A DNA stretch of 64,000 nt from Anaeramoeba flamelloides (Eukaryota; Metamonada; Anaeramoebidae), in NCBI GenBank assembly GCA_027625915.1, contig JANTQA010000047.1:12834001-12898000 (forward strand). Reading direction: 5' to 3'. How positions within the stretch are numbered: position 1 is the stretch's first letter; every line of letters starts with the position of its first letter. This document shows positions 11,815 to 24,584 of this stretch, one piece after another. The position numbers were made by a program, and so were the translations under genes. The notes beneath the pieces were generated by a model. That model was not told where the DNA came from, searched no databases, and was given only the letters and a program-made list of their open reading frames with translations.

Positions 11815-12010
11815 CAGTCAGTTCCACCTTTAAGACACAAACTTTCAATGAAATTTAAGACACAAAAAAAAATCTCAAATTAAGGCACAAAATCCAAATT
11901 CTAGTAAAATCATTTGTATAAAAAAAATTTCAAATTTTGTACTTTAATTTGAGATTTTTTTATTCTTTAAATTTGGTTGAATGTTTGTTTCTTAAATTTG
12001 AAACTGACTG
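11815..12010. mobile_element. Family-2 TA-flanked MITE, copy D
   Basis: A 196-bp copy flanked by TA at 11813-11814 and 12011-12012. The ends CAGTCAGTTCCACC and GAAACTGACTG are inverted complements. It is very close to copy B, including the interior, suggesting recent activity or local duplication. Confidence 0.8.
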
Positions 12011-12012
12011 TA

Positions 12013-14416
12013 GTAATATCTATTTAAGCAGTTAGTAAATGTTCTGAATTTTATAATTGTTGAGCTTGAGGGATAAATTAAATATTTTTGAGTTTTAAAT
12101 AAATAATTTTGAGTTTTTATTATTATGAAATATTTTTGGACATTCCAACTTTTGGAATTCAGCAAATCATTGAATGTGTACTTCTATATTTGATTTTTTC
12201 GATTCAAGGAAATTTTTTGAAATCCAGTTAATTTTATTATTTGTTTATTGAATGAATTCTATTATTTTTTCCAAATAAGGAGTACAGTATAATATTTTAT
12301 TTATTTTTTAATTTAAATCTTTTTTTATTTACTGAAAGTATTCAACTTTCAATGTTAAATTTTTTTTTTGTAAATGAGAATTTATATTTATGTTTATTTT
12401 GATTATTTTAGTAATACCTGAATAAATCTATGAATTTAAATAATTTATTTTCTTTATTTCATAACTAAAATATTATAATAAAACTAATAATTGACGTATT
12501 ATATAATATTCACATAATCTAATTTTCAAATTATTGTTAATTATATAGCTATTAAATGATTGTTTAGAGCAATTAAACTTCTTTTTTTTTTTTTTTTTAA
12601 CTAATAAACTATATATCAGTTTTTTATATAAATACATATACAAATATTTACTTTTTTTAAAATCTTTTGATACAATTGCTTTATATTTATGAGGTTTTAA
12701 TCAAAATTAAATAATAATTTTATAGATTGAATTTTATTTTTAATTTACTTGGATATTATTTCCTTTTATAATTAATATTAAATCATATGCTAACATTTAT
12801 CAACGGTTTGTCCATGATATATTTTGCATTACAAGAAAATGGGAAATTAAAGTTATAAAATAGGAGATAGTTATATCCTTGGGATATACCAAGCCCTTCC
12901 CCTTGATAATATTTAAATAAAAAAAATTTGATAATTATATTTAAAATAATTTTTTTATTATCTCTAATTATTTTAAAATTAATTGAATCAAAACATTTAG
13001 CTATATCTCCTTTCCAATATAAGTTTTATCATTTTCATTTTCTTTCTTTTATTTTATTTTGTTTTATAGATTTAAACAATTCAAGACTTAATTCTCGTAT
13101 CATATTTTTTTTCGAAAACCAAATTGGTATACATTAATAAATTTCCAACATTGTTCAAATTTTATGTTTATTTTATAAATTTTAGAAACTAGTTGTTAAC
13201 CTTTCCAAAGTTTAAAAAAAAATGAGTTAAACAAGGGTCTTTATTTATTCTATTAAATTCAGGAAAATCGTGCTTATTTCTTTTTTTTTACTTTTTGAAA
13301 TAAAACCAAAAATTGATAAATTTTCTTTTCATTTCAAAAATTAAAAAAAAAAAAAAAAAAAACCTAAGTACTCTAGGATACAATACAGCACTTCTGGGAT
13401 CCCTTAACATACATTTTTAAATTGTTTAAAATATTCAAATATATTTTTATCACCCACCAAAGATAATAAAAATATTGAATTTCTTTGATTCGAGATATTA
13501 AAAATGGTATAATTTTTAAAAATATAGACTTTTAAAAAATATATAGACTATTTTAAAACTCTTATAAGTTTTCTATTTTAAAAAATTCAAAAACTTTAAC
13601 CTCTTATATATTCCGTGTAGAAGTTGAAGTCTGAAGGAAAAAAATTTTAAAAACCAAAAGTCCACAACATATTAAAACACAAAACTTTAAAAAAGTTTTC
13701 AATTCTGAAAAAATCCTAAAAAAAATAAGTTTTTATTTTTTAAAATGACTAATAGAAAAATTATTTTTCTAAAATTCAGAATATCCAGATTATACCAATA
13801 TTTTCAAAGGTTAGGAGATTCCAGAGAAAATGATCCAAATCTTTGAATAATATCTAAATTTTTTCTGTATTTCCACAATTTACAAAATAACAATTAATTG
13901 TTAAAAGTGAATAATCCCTAAAATTAAAAAAAATAACTTTTTTTATAATAAAAATCCTCAAGTATTAATAATAAAATATTATTATTTTTAAAAAATGAAA
14001 ATAATTAGTAAAAACAATCTATTTACATCCTTTTAAAAAAGAAACTTCAAAATTTTCAAAAGGAAGAGTAAAAAAATTGATAATTTTTCAATAGAGTCCA
14101 CTTCTTAATTGTATACATTAACTGTTTTCTGATGCTTTTTTATAATGGCCTTAATGTTTTAGTAATTTAAAGTGTGAAATTCGAAGAATAATATAAAAAA
14201 AATATAAAGTCATTTTAAAATATAGGAAAAAAAAGTCGATAAAACTCTCCTTAGTATAGTTGGCAAACTTCAATAGACCTATTTCCAGTTCCAGTATTCC
14301 AAAAATTTTTTCAAACACTTTTATAAAAGGAATTAATAAAAAATCATTATTTATTTGTATCAAAAGAAAAATCAAAACCAAAACCAAAATTAAAATAAAA
14401 ATAAAAATTGATACAT
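12013..14416. other. Intergenic stretch downstream of the carrier gene, no gene seen
   Basis: Very AT-rich with long A- and T-runs. A dyad with ATATCC-TTGG-GATAT lies near 12,867-12,881, and a decayed version of the family-5 palindrome near 13,285-13,370. Open frames here are short and T-driven, without recognisable protein features. Confidence 0.5.
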
Positions 14417-15706
14417 CTACCAATAGGGATGTAACAAAATGGGATTATCCCAATGGCTTTGGTTTTCAAAAGATCTAACATTAAAACCATAAACAAAATT
14501 TGGAGACATTGAAGTTATCAAATTCTTCATTCGATCGTTCTGTTCAAAGGTATTGATTAGTCCTTCATAAACGACAAAGGTGAAAGCCGTTGACGGGATC
14601 AAGATTGCCAATTTTGTGCTCAAGCCTTTTGCGAACCCCTTTAGCCCTTCTTCATACCAGACTGTTTTAAAGCTTTTGAATAAGTTGCCATATTTTTCGT
14701 TCCCGTTAGTTACAAATCGTCTGGTTTGCATTTTGTATTTTAAGACGTCAAACGGCGCAGACACTGTTGTTGCGATCAGGGTCGCTATTGTTGAAGAAAC
14801 GACATGGTTAACTGGCCCAAGTATAACACTGACTTCGCCACTTTCGTTTTCACTCACATTACCCACAATTCGAGTTTTCCAGAGCTGGCCCCAATTTTTA
14901 ATCCATTTTTTGGAAAAGAGACTGGGATTGGAATTATTTTGAGAATAAGCTGTTGAATCAATAGTGTCTTCTCGGCCCTTGCTAAAAGACAAACTTTGTT
15001 GGAATCTTTTCAATTTTTCTTTTTCTTTTTGGATTTGTTTTTGTTTTTTGTTTTCTATTTCTAAATGCTTTTGTTTCTTTTTTTTTAGAAACCTGTTTTT
15101 GAGAAAGGAAATTTGTTTTTCTTTGATCCGATCATAAACATTCCAATAAATTGGATCAGAAATTAGGTCACGCAAAAAAAATGGTGTAAATCCATCAAAA
15201 AGCGAGACCAGCCCATATTTGTTATAGCTATATTTGAAAACCTCTGAAACCGAGTTTAGTTCCAAATTGTGTGCGTCCTTTAAATGGAAATAGTGCTTTG
15301 CGATGTCTAGTGGGTTTTTGATCGTAATGACCATTGTTCTTGAAAGCCTTCCGAGCATAAAATCAACAAGATCAAATGTAGCTCCCTTTCGTTTCCTATA
15401 GAAAAGACCACCTCGATCATCGCTGTTCGTTTTTGATTGGTTGTATGATCGCACCTTTCGTGCAGCCTTTGAGTAGTGGTAGGCTAAAAAGGAAAAGCCA
15501 GAGGATGGGGCGCTAATTAAGACAGCCTTCGCAGAGGATCGGAACAAATTTGAACTATTAAAACCTGAAAACATGATCCTCGATTTGAGCGTGTCAGCTG
15601 GGCTAAAGAGAAATTCAGTTGAAAGCCTTGCAATGCAGCCTGCCACAAAGTGCCTTGTTAGTTTGTAATTTGGCTTTTCTTTTGTTTTTTCTTGATTAGA
15701 TGCCAT
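14417..15706 (-). CDS. Mitochondrial carrier family (SLC25) protein, possibly SLC25A39/40-like
   Basis: A predicted inner-membrane solute carrier of 429 residues, encoded without introns and with visibly higher GC than its flanks. All three carrier repeats are present. The signature Px[DE]xx[KR] appears as PADTLKSR at about residues 36-43, PLDIAK at 132-137 and PFDVLKYKMQT at 318-328. The end of repeat 2 reads FTPFFLRDLISDPIYW, resembling the GWGPTxLRDVPFSxxYW region of the SLC25A38/39/40 and Mtm1 branch, so a glutathione- or glycine-type carrier is a guess only. Carriers are usually about 300 residues; the excess is a Lys/Gln-rich, Ser/Asn-rich insert between repeats 2 and 3 (about residues 190-290) and a C-terminal tail. 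I start at the second in-frame ATG (15706). The frame extends 14 codons further, but TTTTTCTCAG just upstream looks like an acceptor of a 5'-UTR intron. Confidence 0.85.
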   Translation of the reverse strand: MASNQEKTKEKPNYKLTRHFVAGCIARLSTEFLFSPADTLKSRIMFSGFNSSNLFRSSAKAVLISAPSSGFSFLAYHYSKAARKVRSYNQSKTNSDDRGGLFYRKRKGATFDLVDFMLGRLSRTMVITIKNPLDIAKHYFHLKDAHNLELNSVSEVFKYSYNKYGLVSLFDGFTPFFLRDLISDPIYWNVYDRIKEKQISFLKNRFLKKKKQKHLEIENKKQKQIQKEKEKLKRFQQSLSFSKGREDTIDSTAYSQNNSNPSLFSKKWIKNWGQLWKTRIVGNVSENESGEVSVILGPVNHVVSSTIATLIATTVSAPFDVLKYKMQTRRFVTNGNEKYGNLFKSFKTVWYEEGLKGFAKGLSTKLAILIPSTAFTFVVYEGLINTFEQNDRMKNLITSMSPNFVYGFNVRSFENQSHWDNPILLHPYW

Positions 15707-15769
15707 TAAATTTCTGAGAAAAACAAAGTCAATTAGAAAAAAAAGCAAAAAATACTTTTTTGAGAAACT

Positions 15770-18700
15770 TATCTGATAATTTTCTTATTTTGAATTTGTG
15801 AAGATGTAGTTGGTCTCAGTTTAATGCTTCCTTCAGCAGAAAGTGTTTATGTATAATTCTAATTAATACTTGATGAAGAAACAAATTTTTAACACAATAA
15901 AAATTGTTTATGTTTTTTTTTCGATTTTAAAGAAGGGTTTGTTTTTCACTTTTTTATTTGTTTAATTTAATGAAATGGATGTGGAATATGAGCAATTAAG
16001 AATTTTTGAATTCTTAAAATTATCGATTTTTTAAGGGGTATTTTGTTTTGTTGTGAATTATTTAACTTTTTTTTTAAATTTTCGAAGAATATTTCCAAAT
16101 ACAACTGGAATATTAATAGGCAATTGTTAGTCAGGAAAACGGAGGTGGTATGTTTTTGTTTGTGATTGTATTGGGGGTTTAAGCTTTCAAATTTCTTTTA
16201 AGTAAAAGAATTTTGAAACTTTACAAATGATCATTATGGTGAAAAAATATTACCAAATTGTTTTTTCGAAATATGAAAAAATTAGTCAAATAATATAAGG
16301 TTAAACTACTAACAAAAAGATCTTTTCAGATCGTCAATTGTTATGAATTTGTTATTAGTTAACATAATCTCTCTACGTTTATTGAAATGAAAAAAAATTT
16401 AGAAAGTATATTTTCTTTTTTTTTTACGAGAGATAAGTTTTAACTTCGGTTAACTGTATTTTATAACATAATTGATATTTTTTAAGGATTATTATCCTTG
16501 AAATGTGAAAAAAAGATTTTTTAGTGTATTTGTTAAAGCATTGTTATTTTAGTTTTCTGTTGATCGATCTTTAGCTTTGTTTGAATTAGTAAAGTTCTAA
16601 AAATCAAGTAGCAAATTAAATATTTATTTCAAAAAATAGAATTAATTTTTGAATCCTATTTTACTCATCAAAAATTTTACAAAAACTGAGAAAATTACAA
16701 AAAAAAATATAACAAATTGCATTCCTAATTACAAAATTCACACAAAAATATCAAGAAATTACATTGAAAATTGATTAGAACTTAGTTACACCACTGGAAT
16801 ATGAATTGGGCGTTCCATTGAAAAAAGAATAAAAAAAACAAAGGATTATATTTTGAAATACAGATTATAAGCTTTGGGCAAGTATTATTTTAATAACTGT
16901 AAAATAAAAAATAAAGGAATTTGATTTTTAAGACATTCTACATGAAAGATCCTAAATGGAATTGCAATAAAGAAAATCAAAGTTAAACCTTAAGCTACTC
17001 AGAAGGTTTTAATCTCGGTTTAACTTCTTACCAACTCCAAAATTCAGGAAATTTTGATATTTTATTTATCAGAGATCTCAATTAATTTTTCAATATTTGA
17101 AAATAAAAAAAAAAATGAACTACTTTTTCAACATGTCATTTGATTTTTTTTTTTTCAATTTTCAAAATTAAAATTAATAAAATAAAAAAAAAATAACTTT
17201 TTTCAATAAAAAACGATACAGTGTTTTTTCAATTAAATTGAAATAAAATGACTAATAGATTATGTTTTTAAATTTTTTTTTATCTGAAATTTTTGATTCA
17301 TTAATAAATAAAGGCTCTTAACAATTTTCTTGTGATTAATTTATTTCCTTTTTCGTTTCAAGCTGTTTGATTAAAAATCAACCCTAAATTTTCTCCAATT
17401 ATTGTTTTAAAAAAAGGTAAGGTATGTTTTTTTTTGAAGAACATATTAACAGATCAAATATCAATATTTAGATGATTAGGTTCGTTGATTTTTCAGTCTC
17501 AAGATAACTTTCGTTAAGTTTTGGTATTTTTTGGGTGATATCACCAAATTTAAATAAGGCTGAGAAATTCAAATAAATAATGGTAAATTTTTGCTTATTT
17601 TTCATTTTTAATTTTTATTTCTCTGACTTTGAATCAAGTATTTTATTGCTTTAAATGTCAGAGAAACTTTGTAAACTTAATTTAGTATTCAAAATATTCA
17701 TTATCAAGAACTATATAAATAGTAAATCAATATTATTTAAAAAAATGTTAATTAAACAAATTTTTTTTTCTGATTTATTTGAATTTATTATCATAAGTGA
17801 TATTTCGATATTATTAAAATTATTTCCTGTTTGGGAGTTAAAATAAGAAATTTTTGACAATAGAAATAATTATAGCATAAATTATTAATTTAATTGGTTT
17901 TTTGTTCAAATAAAGTAATAACATTGCAAATTTTTAGATTATTAATGCGAAACGTTAAAAAAGCATTATTAATCGAATAACTTCTAAGAAGTTATCAATA
18001 AAAAGACCTGCAAAATTCAAAAAGGATTTTTTACCTCTTATTGACATTCACATTAAATCCTATGAAAAATATGTTGTGGTGCTTACCCAAAACTTTCTAA
18101 GATTTGAAAAGAAAGTGAAAATAGAGGAAATTTGCTTTCAAGAAATTTTGAAAAAAAAATATCGAATTTGATAAAAATTATATTTACCCAAATTCCTAAT
18201 TGTCGAAAAAAAAATTAAATTAGCAATTTTTAAAGTTCTATTGACTCAAAGATTCTTTTAATCATAGATAAACACTGTCTATTGAAATGGTGAACTCTGT
18301 TATTTTTATATTTTGGACTACAGAATTGAATTAAATTATCAGTTTTTCTAAATGGACTTTAGTCTTCATTTCCATAATTTACTTCTTTCAAGTGTGTAGA
18401 AATCTAAAAGAATCAGTTTTGTTTTTTTTTTTTAGATTTATTAGTTTTATGCTTTATAATCGGATATGTTCTTTAATAAGGAAAGTTAATAGAAGAAGTT
18501 TTGATAAAATTATAGAAAGAAAATACAATTAACATTTTTCCAATTTTCAATTTCATAAAACATCGATATAATCTCTCGTAATATTTAAGAATTTTATCAA
18601 ATTGTTGAGGAACAAATAATTGCTCTTTAGGACTTTTTTTTTTTAAACAACAAAGTGCGCATTTTAAAGAAAATAATTTTCGAAACTCAATCTAAAGAAA

Positions 18701-20322
18701 ACTGATTATTCAATTGTTACAATACACAATGTTTCTGTTCAATACCCATTTCCAACAATGAATAGAAATATTTTGGGTAAATTGAATTATGTTTTCAATT
18801 TAATTCCGATCTTAAATTTAAAAATCAAATTTTTTTGAAAGTTTAACTGAATTTCTAATTTTTTCTCTAATTTTCTTAAAATAATTTCTTATTTCAAATG
18901 CTAATTTCAAAAAAAAAAATGAAAAAAATTTTCATTTGCCCCTCACTCAGATTTAACCACAACAATTTCAATCAGTAAAATTTTCAATTCTAAAGTGTCA
19001 AGTTATTCAAGTCCTTTTCTGAAATGAATAAATAATATTTTTAAAGAATTTCAAAAACTTTTTTGTGAAAGTAACATTAAATTTTTGCAAAGTATTTATT
19101 TTCAGATTAATAATATTTTTGCTCTCAGGCTTGAATAAATTTAAAATAACAACCATTCAACAATTCAACACTTACGCTTTAGTTTCTTCTTTATTACCTT
19201 CCTTTTAGATTATTGGTTGATTAAAATTGTACTAATCATTTGAGAAAAAAAGTGAAGAGAAATCAAAGTCCAACACAATTTTTAAGAGTGAACCTTATCG
19301 AAAACTAAAAGTAAATAAGATCAATTAATAAAAGAAAAAATAAGTAATTAATGGTAAATGGAGGATTCAGCTAAAATATAAATTGTTTTTAAATTAAACC
19401 TTTTGATATTAATTTTTCATTACAAGATCTAGTATTAAAAATTTATTGAAATAATTGACTATTTTTGTGGATCTCCAAAACTAATACTAAGCTTTTGATA
19501 GCCGAGCGAGATTTAAATTGTTTTTTTTGGTTTGGTTGGAAATAATAAAATGGAATTATTCTTTGAAGCTAATTTAATCTTCATTTTATTGATCTTACTT
19601 TTCATTTTCTCTTACTGTTCTCCAATAAAAAACTGGGTTGAACTTTTTTTTCCCTGTTTCACTTTTTAATCCAAATGGTAATATAATAATGAAACTAAAA
19701 CCCAACGAGTATTCAACTAACTTTTTTGAATTCATTTACAAACATTACTTTTCAAAATATTTTCTTATTTTAACACTAGCAAAAATTCAATTTGTTTACC
19801 CAAAAAATCTAAAGTGATCAATTTTATAAATCAACAAAAAACAACAGCTCAAACACACCCACCCAAACCAGAATCATCTTTTTCTCAAAGTAATCTTTCA
19901 CCAAACTATTTGAAAAATTGTAATTTTTTCAAAGACTGTTTTCCTCAAAAATTATTTGCGTAAATTAGTTTTATTTCACAATACTTCTGGTTCATTTCTT
20001 TTTTTCAGAAATCTTTTAACTCTACTTTACAAAACAGCAAAGATCAATTTGTGTTTAGAAGAACAACTCATTTTATAAATGCCCACTAGCAATTAAACAT
20101 TCAAAAAGCCTTATTTAATTATAAAAAATAAAGTAAACATTTCCCATTATTTATTGGATTTATCCGTATATTTCAATTAAACTGTGTTTTTCAATTTACC
20201 AAACTTCTTTTTGTTTGATTAAAAGTTTTTCTAAAATCAAAAATTTCCAAATACAAATTTGAGATCAAAAAAAACATTTTTTTTCAAACTATTTTAAAAA
20301 TTTATATTAATTCAAAAACAAA
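15770..20322. other. 4.5-kb intergenic stretch, no gene seen
   Basis: Apart from a possible exon-like stretch ending at a donor-like GTATGT near 16,149 (about 20 codons, unidentified), both strands are broken by stops and homopolymer runs. It separates the divergent carrier and PAS genes and should hold both promoters. No element family could be matched clearly. Confidence 0.45.
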
Positions 20323-23284
20323 ATGACCGATTTCATAAAAACTAAAAAACAATTGAAATTTGAAATGAAACAAATCGATTATTCAATATTACCAATGTGT
20401 TTTGTTGATGAGTCCATGAAATTTCTTTATTATAACCAACTCTTTTTGAAAAGACTTCATTATAAAAAAAAAACTCTTAAAAAAATAACCTTGTTTTCTA
20501 TTTCCTCAGGTAGTTTACAGTTTCTTATTTTTCCGATAGTTTTCTTATTTATCGCAACTCATTTTATCAATATTATGTATCTTCTTTTCGTTCTAATTAA
20601 AACCAATAAAAAGATATTTCGTCACCCAATACTCAATTGAAAGAACTCTTCAAACAACACTCAAAGTAAGTTCTCTTAATTTTTTTTTTTTCTAATTGAT
20701 ATCTTATTTGAGAATTTTTTAAATTTTATTTTTTTTAAAAAATCTTTCTATAATGAAAAAAAGAGAATCTGGCCCAAAGAAGTTTGTTTATAGTTGTTGG
20801 TTAAAGACGGGAAATGAAAAAAAAATTTTTACAAAAATTGATGTTTCATCGTTTAAAGTGGGATCAAAATTCAAATTCCAATTAACAATTTCTGAAAATG
20901 ACCTTGAAAACGAAAACCAAATCAAAACAGGAAACACAAATAACAATTACAGCAACCAATGTTTGACTTCAAGCGCTTCAACTCATAGCTCAAAAAAATT
21001 TTCGAGTGATTCTTCGTCATCAAGTACAAAATCCTCTTTGGGAAAGCAAAATGACAACAAAGATCTAATTTTTTCACTTGAAGGTAACTTTTGTTTTTTC
21101 ATTTGTGCTTTATCCATATTTATTCTTTGTCTTGGTCTTTTAAAAAAGGGGTACAAAGTTTATAAGTTTTTTTTTTTTCACCTTTAGTTTTGACTTTTTG
21201 AAATAATTTGCCACTTATTAAAGTTTATTCTGTAATTTGGCATTTGCAATTTGTGTTTACAGTATACCCTTTAGTACAATAACTCTTTGATCAGAGAATT
21301 TAAAGAAATATTGTACAAAAAGATACTTAATATTGATATTTATTTTTAAAATAATGGTCAAATTACTTTTGATTTATCCATCAAAAAAACTATTTTCCAA
21401 AAAATTAAAAATTTATTAATTTTTCACTTTTTAATAACTTCACTTCGAATCAGCCAAATTGGTTTGTAATGCAATATTTGATCAAAAATTATTTTTAACA
21501 TTTAACAATTTAAGTTAGATAATCCAATTGTTACTTTTGATCAATTTTATAATTTACAAAATATGATCTAAAAAAATTAAATAGAAATTTTTTTTTTGTT
21601 AAAACTCAGCTTCAATAACCATTTCACCCTTAAAAATCAAGTTTATTAACAATATAACCAATAGCTAAGAACTTGAAATTCTTGAGACTATTGTATTTAT
21701 TGTTGTTCGTAGTAACTCAGTTTTTAAAACTCTCTTGTATATTCAAAAAAGCTTTTTTTTGGGGGTAAATAATTCTAAATTACTGACAAATGAATTTTAG
21801 TTTGATTCAATTTTGAGATATTTACTAAAATCGAGAATAATTAATGGTTTTGAGAATGCTGTACACATATAATAAAACTGAAATAAAGAAAAAAAAACAC
21901 CTTATGATAATTATTGCTGTGTCTGTAGAGTGCCGGGTTTTTCAGAATTTAAAAGAATGGAGAAAAATCAAAGATTTTACTCAATTCTTTTAAATTCTGG
22001 AAAAGCTAACGGCAATTTTTTTTACTTTTTGAAATAAATCGAAAATTTATTTAAATTTTCTGTTTATTACAAAAATTAAAAAAAATTGTTACGAAAAAGA
22101 TAAACAAAAAAAGATTATTTTTTTCAATTTAAATCAATAAATAATTCTTCAAAGAGTCTAATTAATTGATTCTACATTTATAAGATATTTATCAGATTTA
22201 AAATACTTTTGAAAGATAATAAACCTCTTAACTTTGAAAAGAAAAATTATAAATTTTTTTTTACTATTAATTAACATAAAAAACTTATTAGGAACTTGGT
22301 AAATTGGATTTTTCTACTTAAATTATATAATAATTTTTAAAAATAATTTTTGATACAAGATCTCCTATTAATCAATAGTATTTATTATAAGTGAAGTTAT
22401 TAATCAGTGAACAATTAGCAAATGTTTACTTTTTTTTGAAATCAATTTTTTATGATCATTTATTCACTTTTTTAAAACAACCTAAAGTGTATATATGGTT
22501 TATCTTCTGAGAGAACAGAAATTAAATAGGATAAAAAGAAAAAATCGACTTAAAAAAATACTTCTTAAAGGAAAGGTAAAATATTAAAAAATTTTGTATT
22601 TTTAAGAGATTTTGATGGAAAATTAAAAAAAAAAATCATTCATTGATCGCAAAAACTTTTCTAACATTTCAATATAAATGAAAAAGTAATTTTTATTTTT
22701 TACCCCTTATTACTGAGACTTTTTAATTTCATGTTAAGTATGTTGGTACTCTGGTCCTAGACACTAGAATCTTTTGATATGAAGTGGAAAGTCAAGTTTA
22801 GAAAGAATATTTTGATTATAACACTTTTTCAAATGAATAAAAATTAATAATGATAATACTTATATTGGTTGTTTTCTATTTTTACTAAATAGATGAGGAT
22901 TACGATGATAGATTTAATAAAGAGATAATGGAAATGAAATCATGCATAATGGGTTGTAAAGATACGGTGATTGAACAGAATTTATTATCAAAAGTTACTA
23001 ATATTGAAAAAATGTTTGAAAAATATATTGAAACACAAAATAAGCAAATGGCAAAATGTAGAAGGTATCAAAATATACACAGAAGAAGGGAACAAAATAA
23101 ATATAAGAATTTAGAAAAACAATTAAACCGTAGATTATATGCTTTGGTTAATGAAAGGGATATAGCTGATAATTTAAAAAAGGAAAATGCAAAATTAGAA
23201 AAAATACTGAAGCAAACTCAGCCTCTCTTGATTCAATTTATTCATTTACCAAAAGAAATTCAAGAAATTTGTAATAATAAATAA
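20323..23284 (+). CDS. PAS-domain / coiled-coil protein, four exons
   Basis: Exons 20323-20509, 20614-20665, 20764-21083 and 22893-23284 join in phase (187+52+320+392 = 951 nt) into a 316-residue protein. The introns begin GTAGTT, GTAAGT and GTAACT and all end in AG. The N-terminal part (about residues 17-110) reads like a PAS sensor fold: PMCFVDESMKFLYYNQLFLK, then LFSISSDISSPNTQLKELFK, then a FVYSCWLKTGNEKK strand. Next comes an Asn/Ser/Thr-rich linker (about 130-180). The last exon is a highly charged, Cys-containing coiled coil ending QFIHLPKEIQEICNNK. No kinase, cyclase or response-regulator module follows, so it may act by binding a partner. The third intron is 1809 bp, against about 100 bp for the others, because it holds a family-5 element. 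PAS is my assignment from pattern only; ligand and role are unknown. Confidence 0.68.
21423..22425 (-). mobile_element. Family-5 long TIR element, copy 2, inside an intron
   Basis: Two inverted arms of about 100 bp bound this element. From 21423, TAATAACTTCACTT is followed by ATCAAAAATTATTTTT. The complement of the right arm from about 22425 gives the same two blocks at the same spacing. The interior has segments in reverse of copies at 3.4 and 32.0 kb, plus a 67-bp palindrome at 21938-22004. It lies wholly within intron 3 of the PAS gene, on the strand opposite to copy 1. No coding capacity is seen. Confidence 0.65.
21938..22004. repeat. 67-bp palindrome within family 5
   Basis: Arms of about 31 bp, CAGAATTTAAAAGAAT... 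and its complement ...ATTCTTTTAAATTCTGG, flank a 3-base centre. Related palindromes occur at 32457-32525 and 59139-59204, with a half-site near 9590-9640. All have GCC or GGC close to the outer ends. Confidence 0.65.
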
Positions 23285-24584
23285 AAAAAAATGAATTTTT
23301 GATTGTAAACAAAAATACTCCCAAAGATAATTTTTAACAATAAAAGTCGAATATGTTTATTAAAGATATATGAGTATCAATTGCAAAATAATAATAATAA
23401 TAATAATAATAATGTTAATTGTAAATAATAAAGAAATAACTTAATGTTTATAATTTTTAATTTTATTTGAAATTCTCTTTTTTTATTTTTAGAAAATATA
23501 TTCTCAAATGTTATCTAGTTCATAGTTTCATTAAAAAAGTTAAGTTAAACCACTTCAAATGTCCTTAAGAATAAACCAGGTACAAGAATTGATGGTATAC
23601 TATTAAAATTAGCAAATAATTTCAATAATGATACTTTTATCTTTCAAGAAATGGAATTAGGAAAATAATTCTTTTTTATCAATTTTTTTTTAATCTTTTG
23701 GTTTTCTTTTTAATTATTTTTTTTAATTTTGTAAAAAAAATTCAAAAGAATTAATTTAACATTTCATTTTTGAAAGTTATTTATTAGATATTTCCGGATC
23801 AAAATTAATTAAACATTTTATGCTAATTAAAACTCAACAATAATATTTCAATCTCAAAAGTTTGTACGTCTATATGATATTGTTAATGCAAATTTTTTTA
23901 AAAAAAGTGATATAATTTTCAATAAGTTTGTGTGTGTTGATGGGGTGGGGGTTAACAGAAAAAGTTAAGTTGATAAAGTTTAGATCGAATTTTGTAATAA
24001 TGGCTTTGAATAGTTCAATGTGATAGAATTGGAATGTTGTCCAAGAATATATTCTAAAAATATTATTTCTTAATATATTTGTAAATTTCTTAATAATAAA
24101 AGGATTTTAAATGGTTGAAATTAAATAAATGATGAATGTTAATTTTGGAATTTCATTTTTATTTTTCATTTCTTTTGTAGGTGGCATAATATGTTGATAT
24201 AAATTTTAAAATTAGATGTATTGATAATATTTTTCATCTTATACGAAATAAGATCAAAGAAAAATAGAAAAAAAAAAATTTATTAAAAATTAATATATAA
24301 GTTTGACAAGGAGTTTAAATCTCTATTGATACATTTCTTTTTTTAAATAATTTCATAATTTGAATTTTTTTAATTCATTTTCTTTTTATTTTTTTGAACT
24401 TTATTATTTGTTTTATTTTTTTTTTTTTTTCGAGGGCTTCCCTTTTTTTATTTCTTTTTAAATCTATGCTTTTAAGAGATTAGCTACACTATAGATTTCT
24501 CTATAATCGAAGTATGTTGTAATTGGGTGTAAATGATATTTGGGCCATGGCTCAAATAGCTCTAGAAAATCTATTATAAATCTT
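23285..24584. other. Intergenic stretch 3' of the PAS gene
   Basis: Contains an (AAT)n microsatellite at about 23,389-23,412 just past the stop codon, and a near-perfect palindrome TTTGGGCCATGGCTCAAA at 24539-24556. No gene was seen. Confidence 0.45.

Noticed and set aside
16081-16148. Exon-like stretch ending at GTATGTTTTT
   Set aside because: About 20 codons only, no identifiable protein and no partner exon; kept as a note in the intergenic entry.
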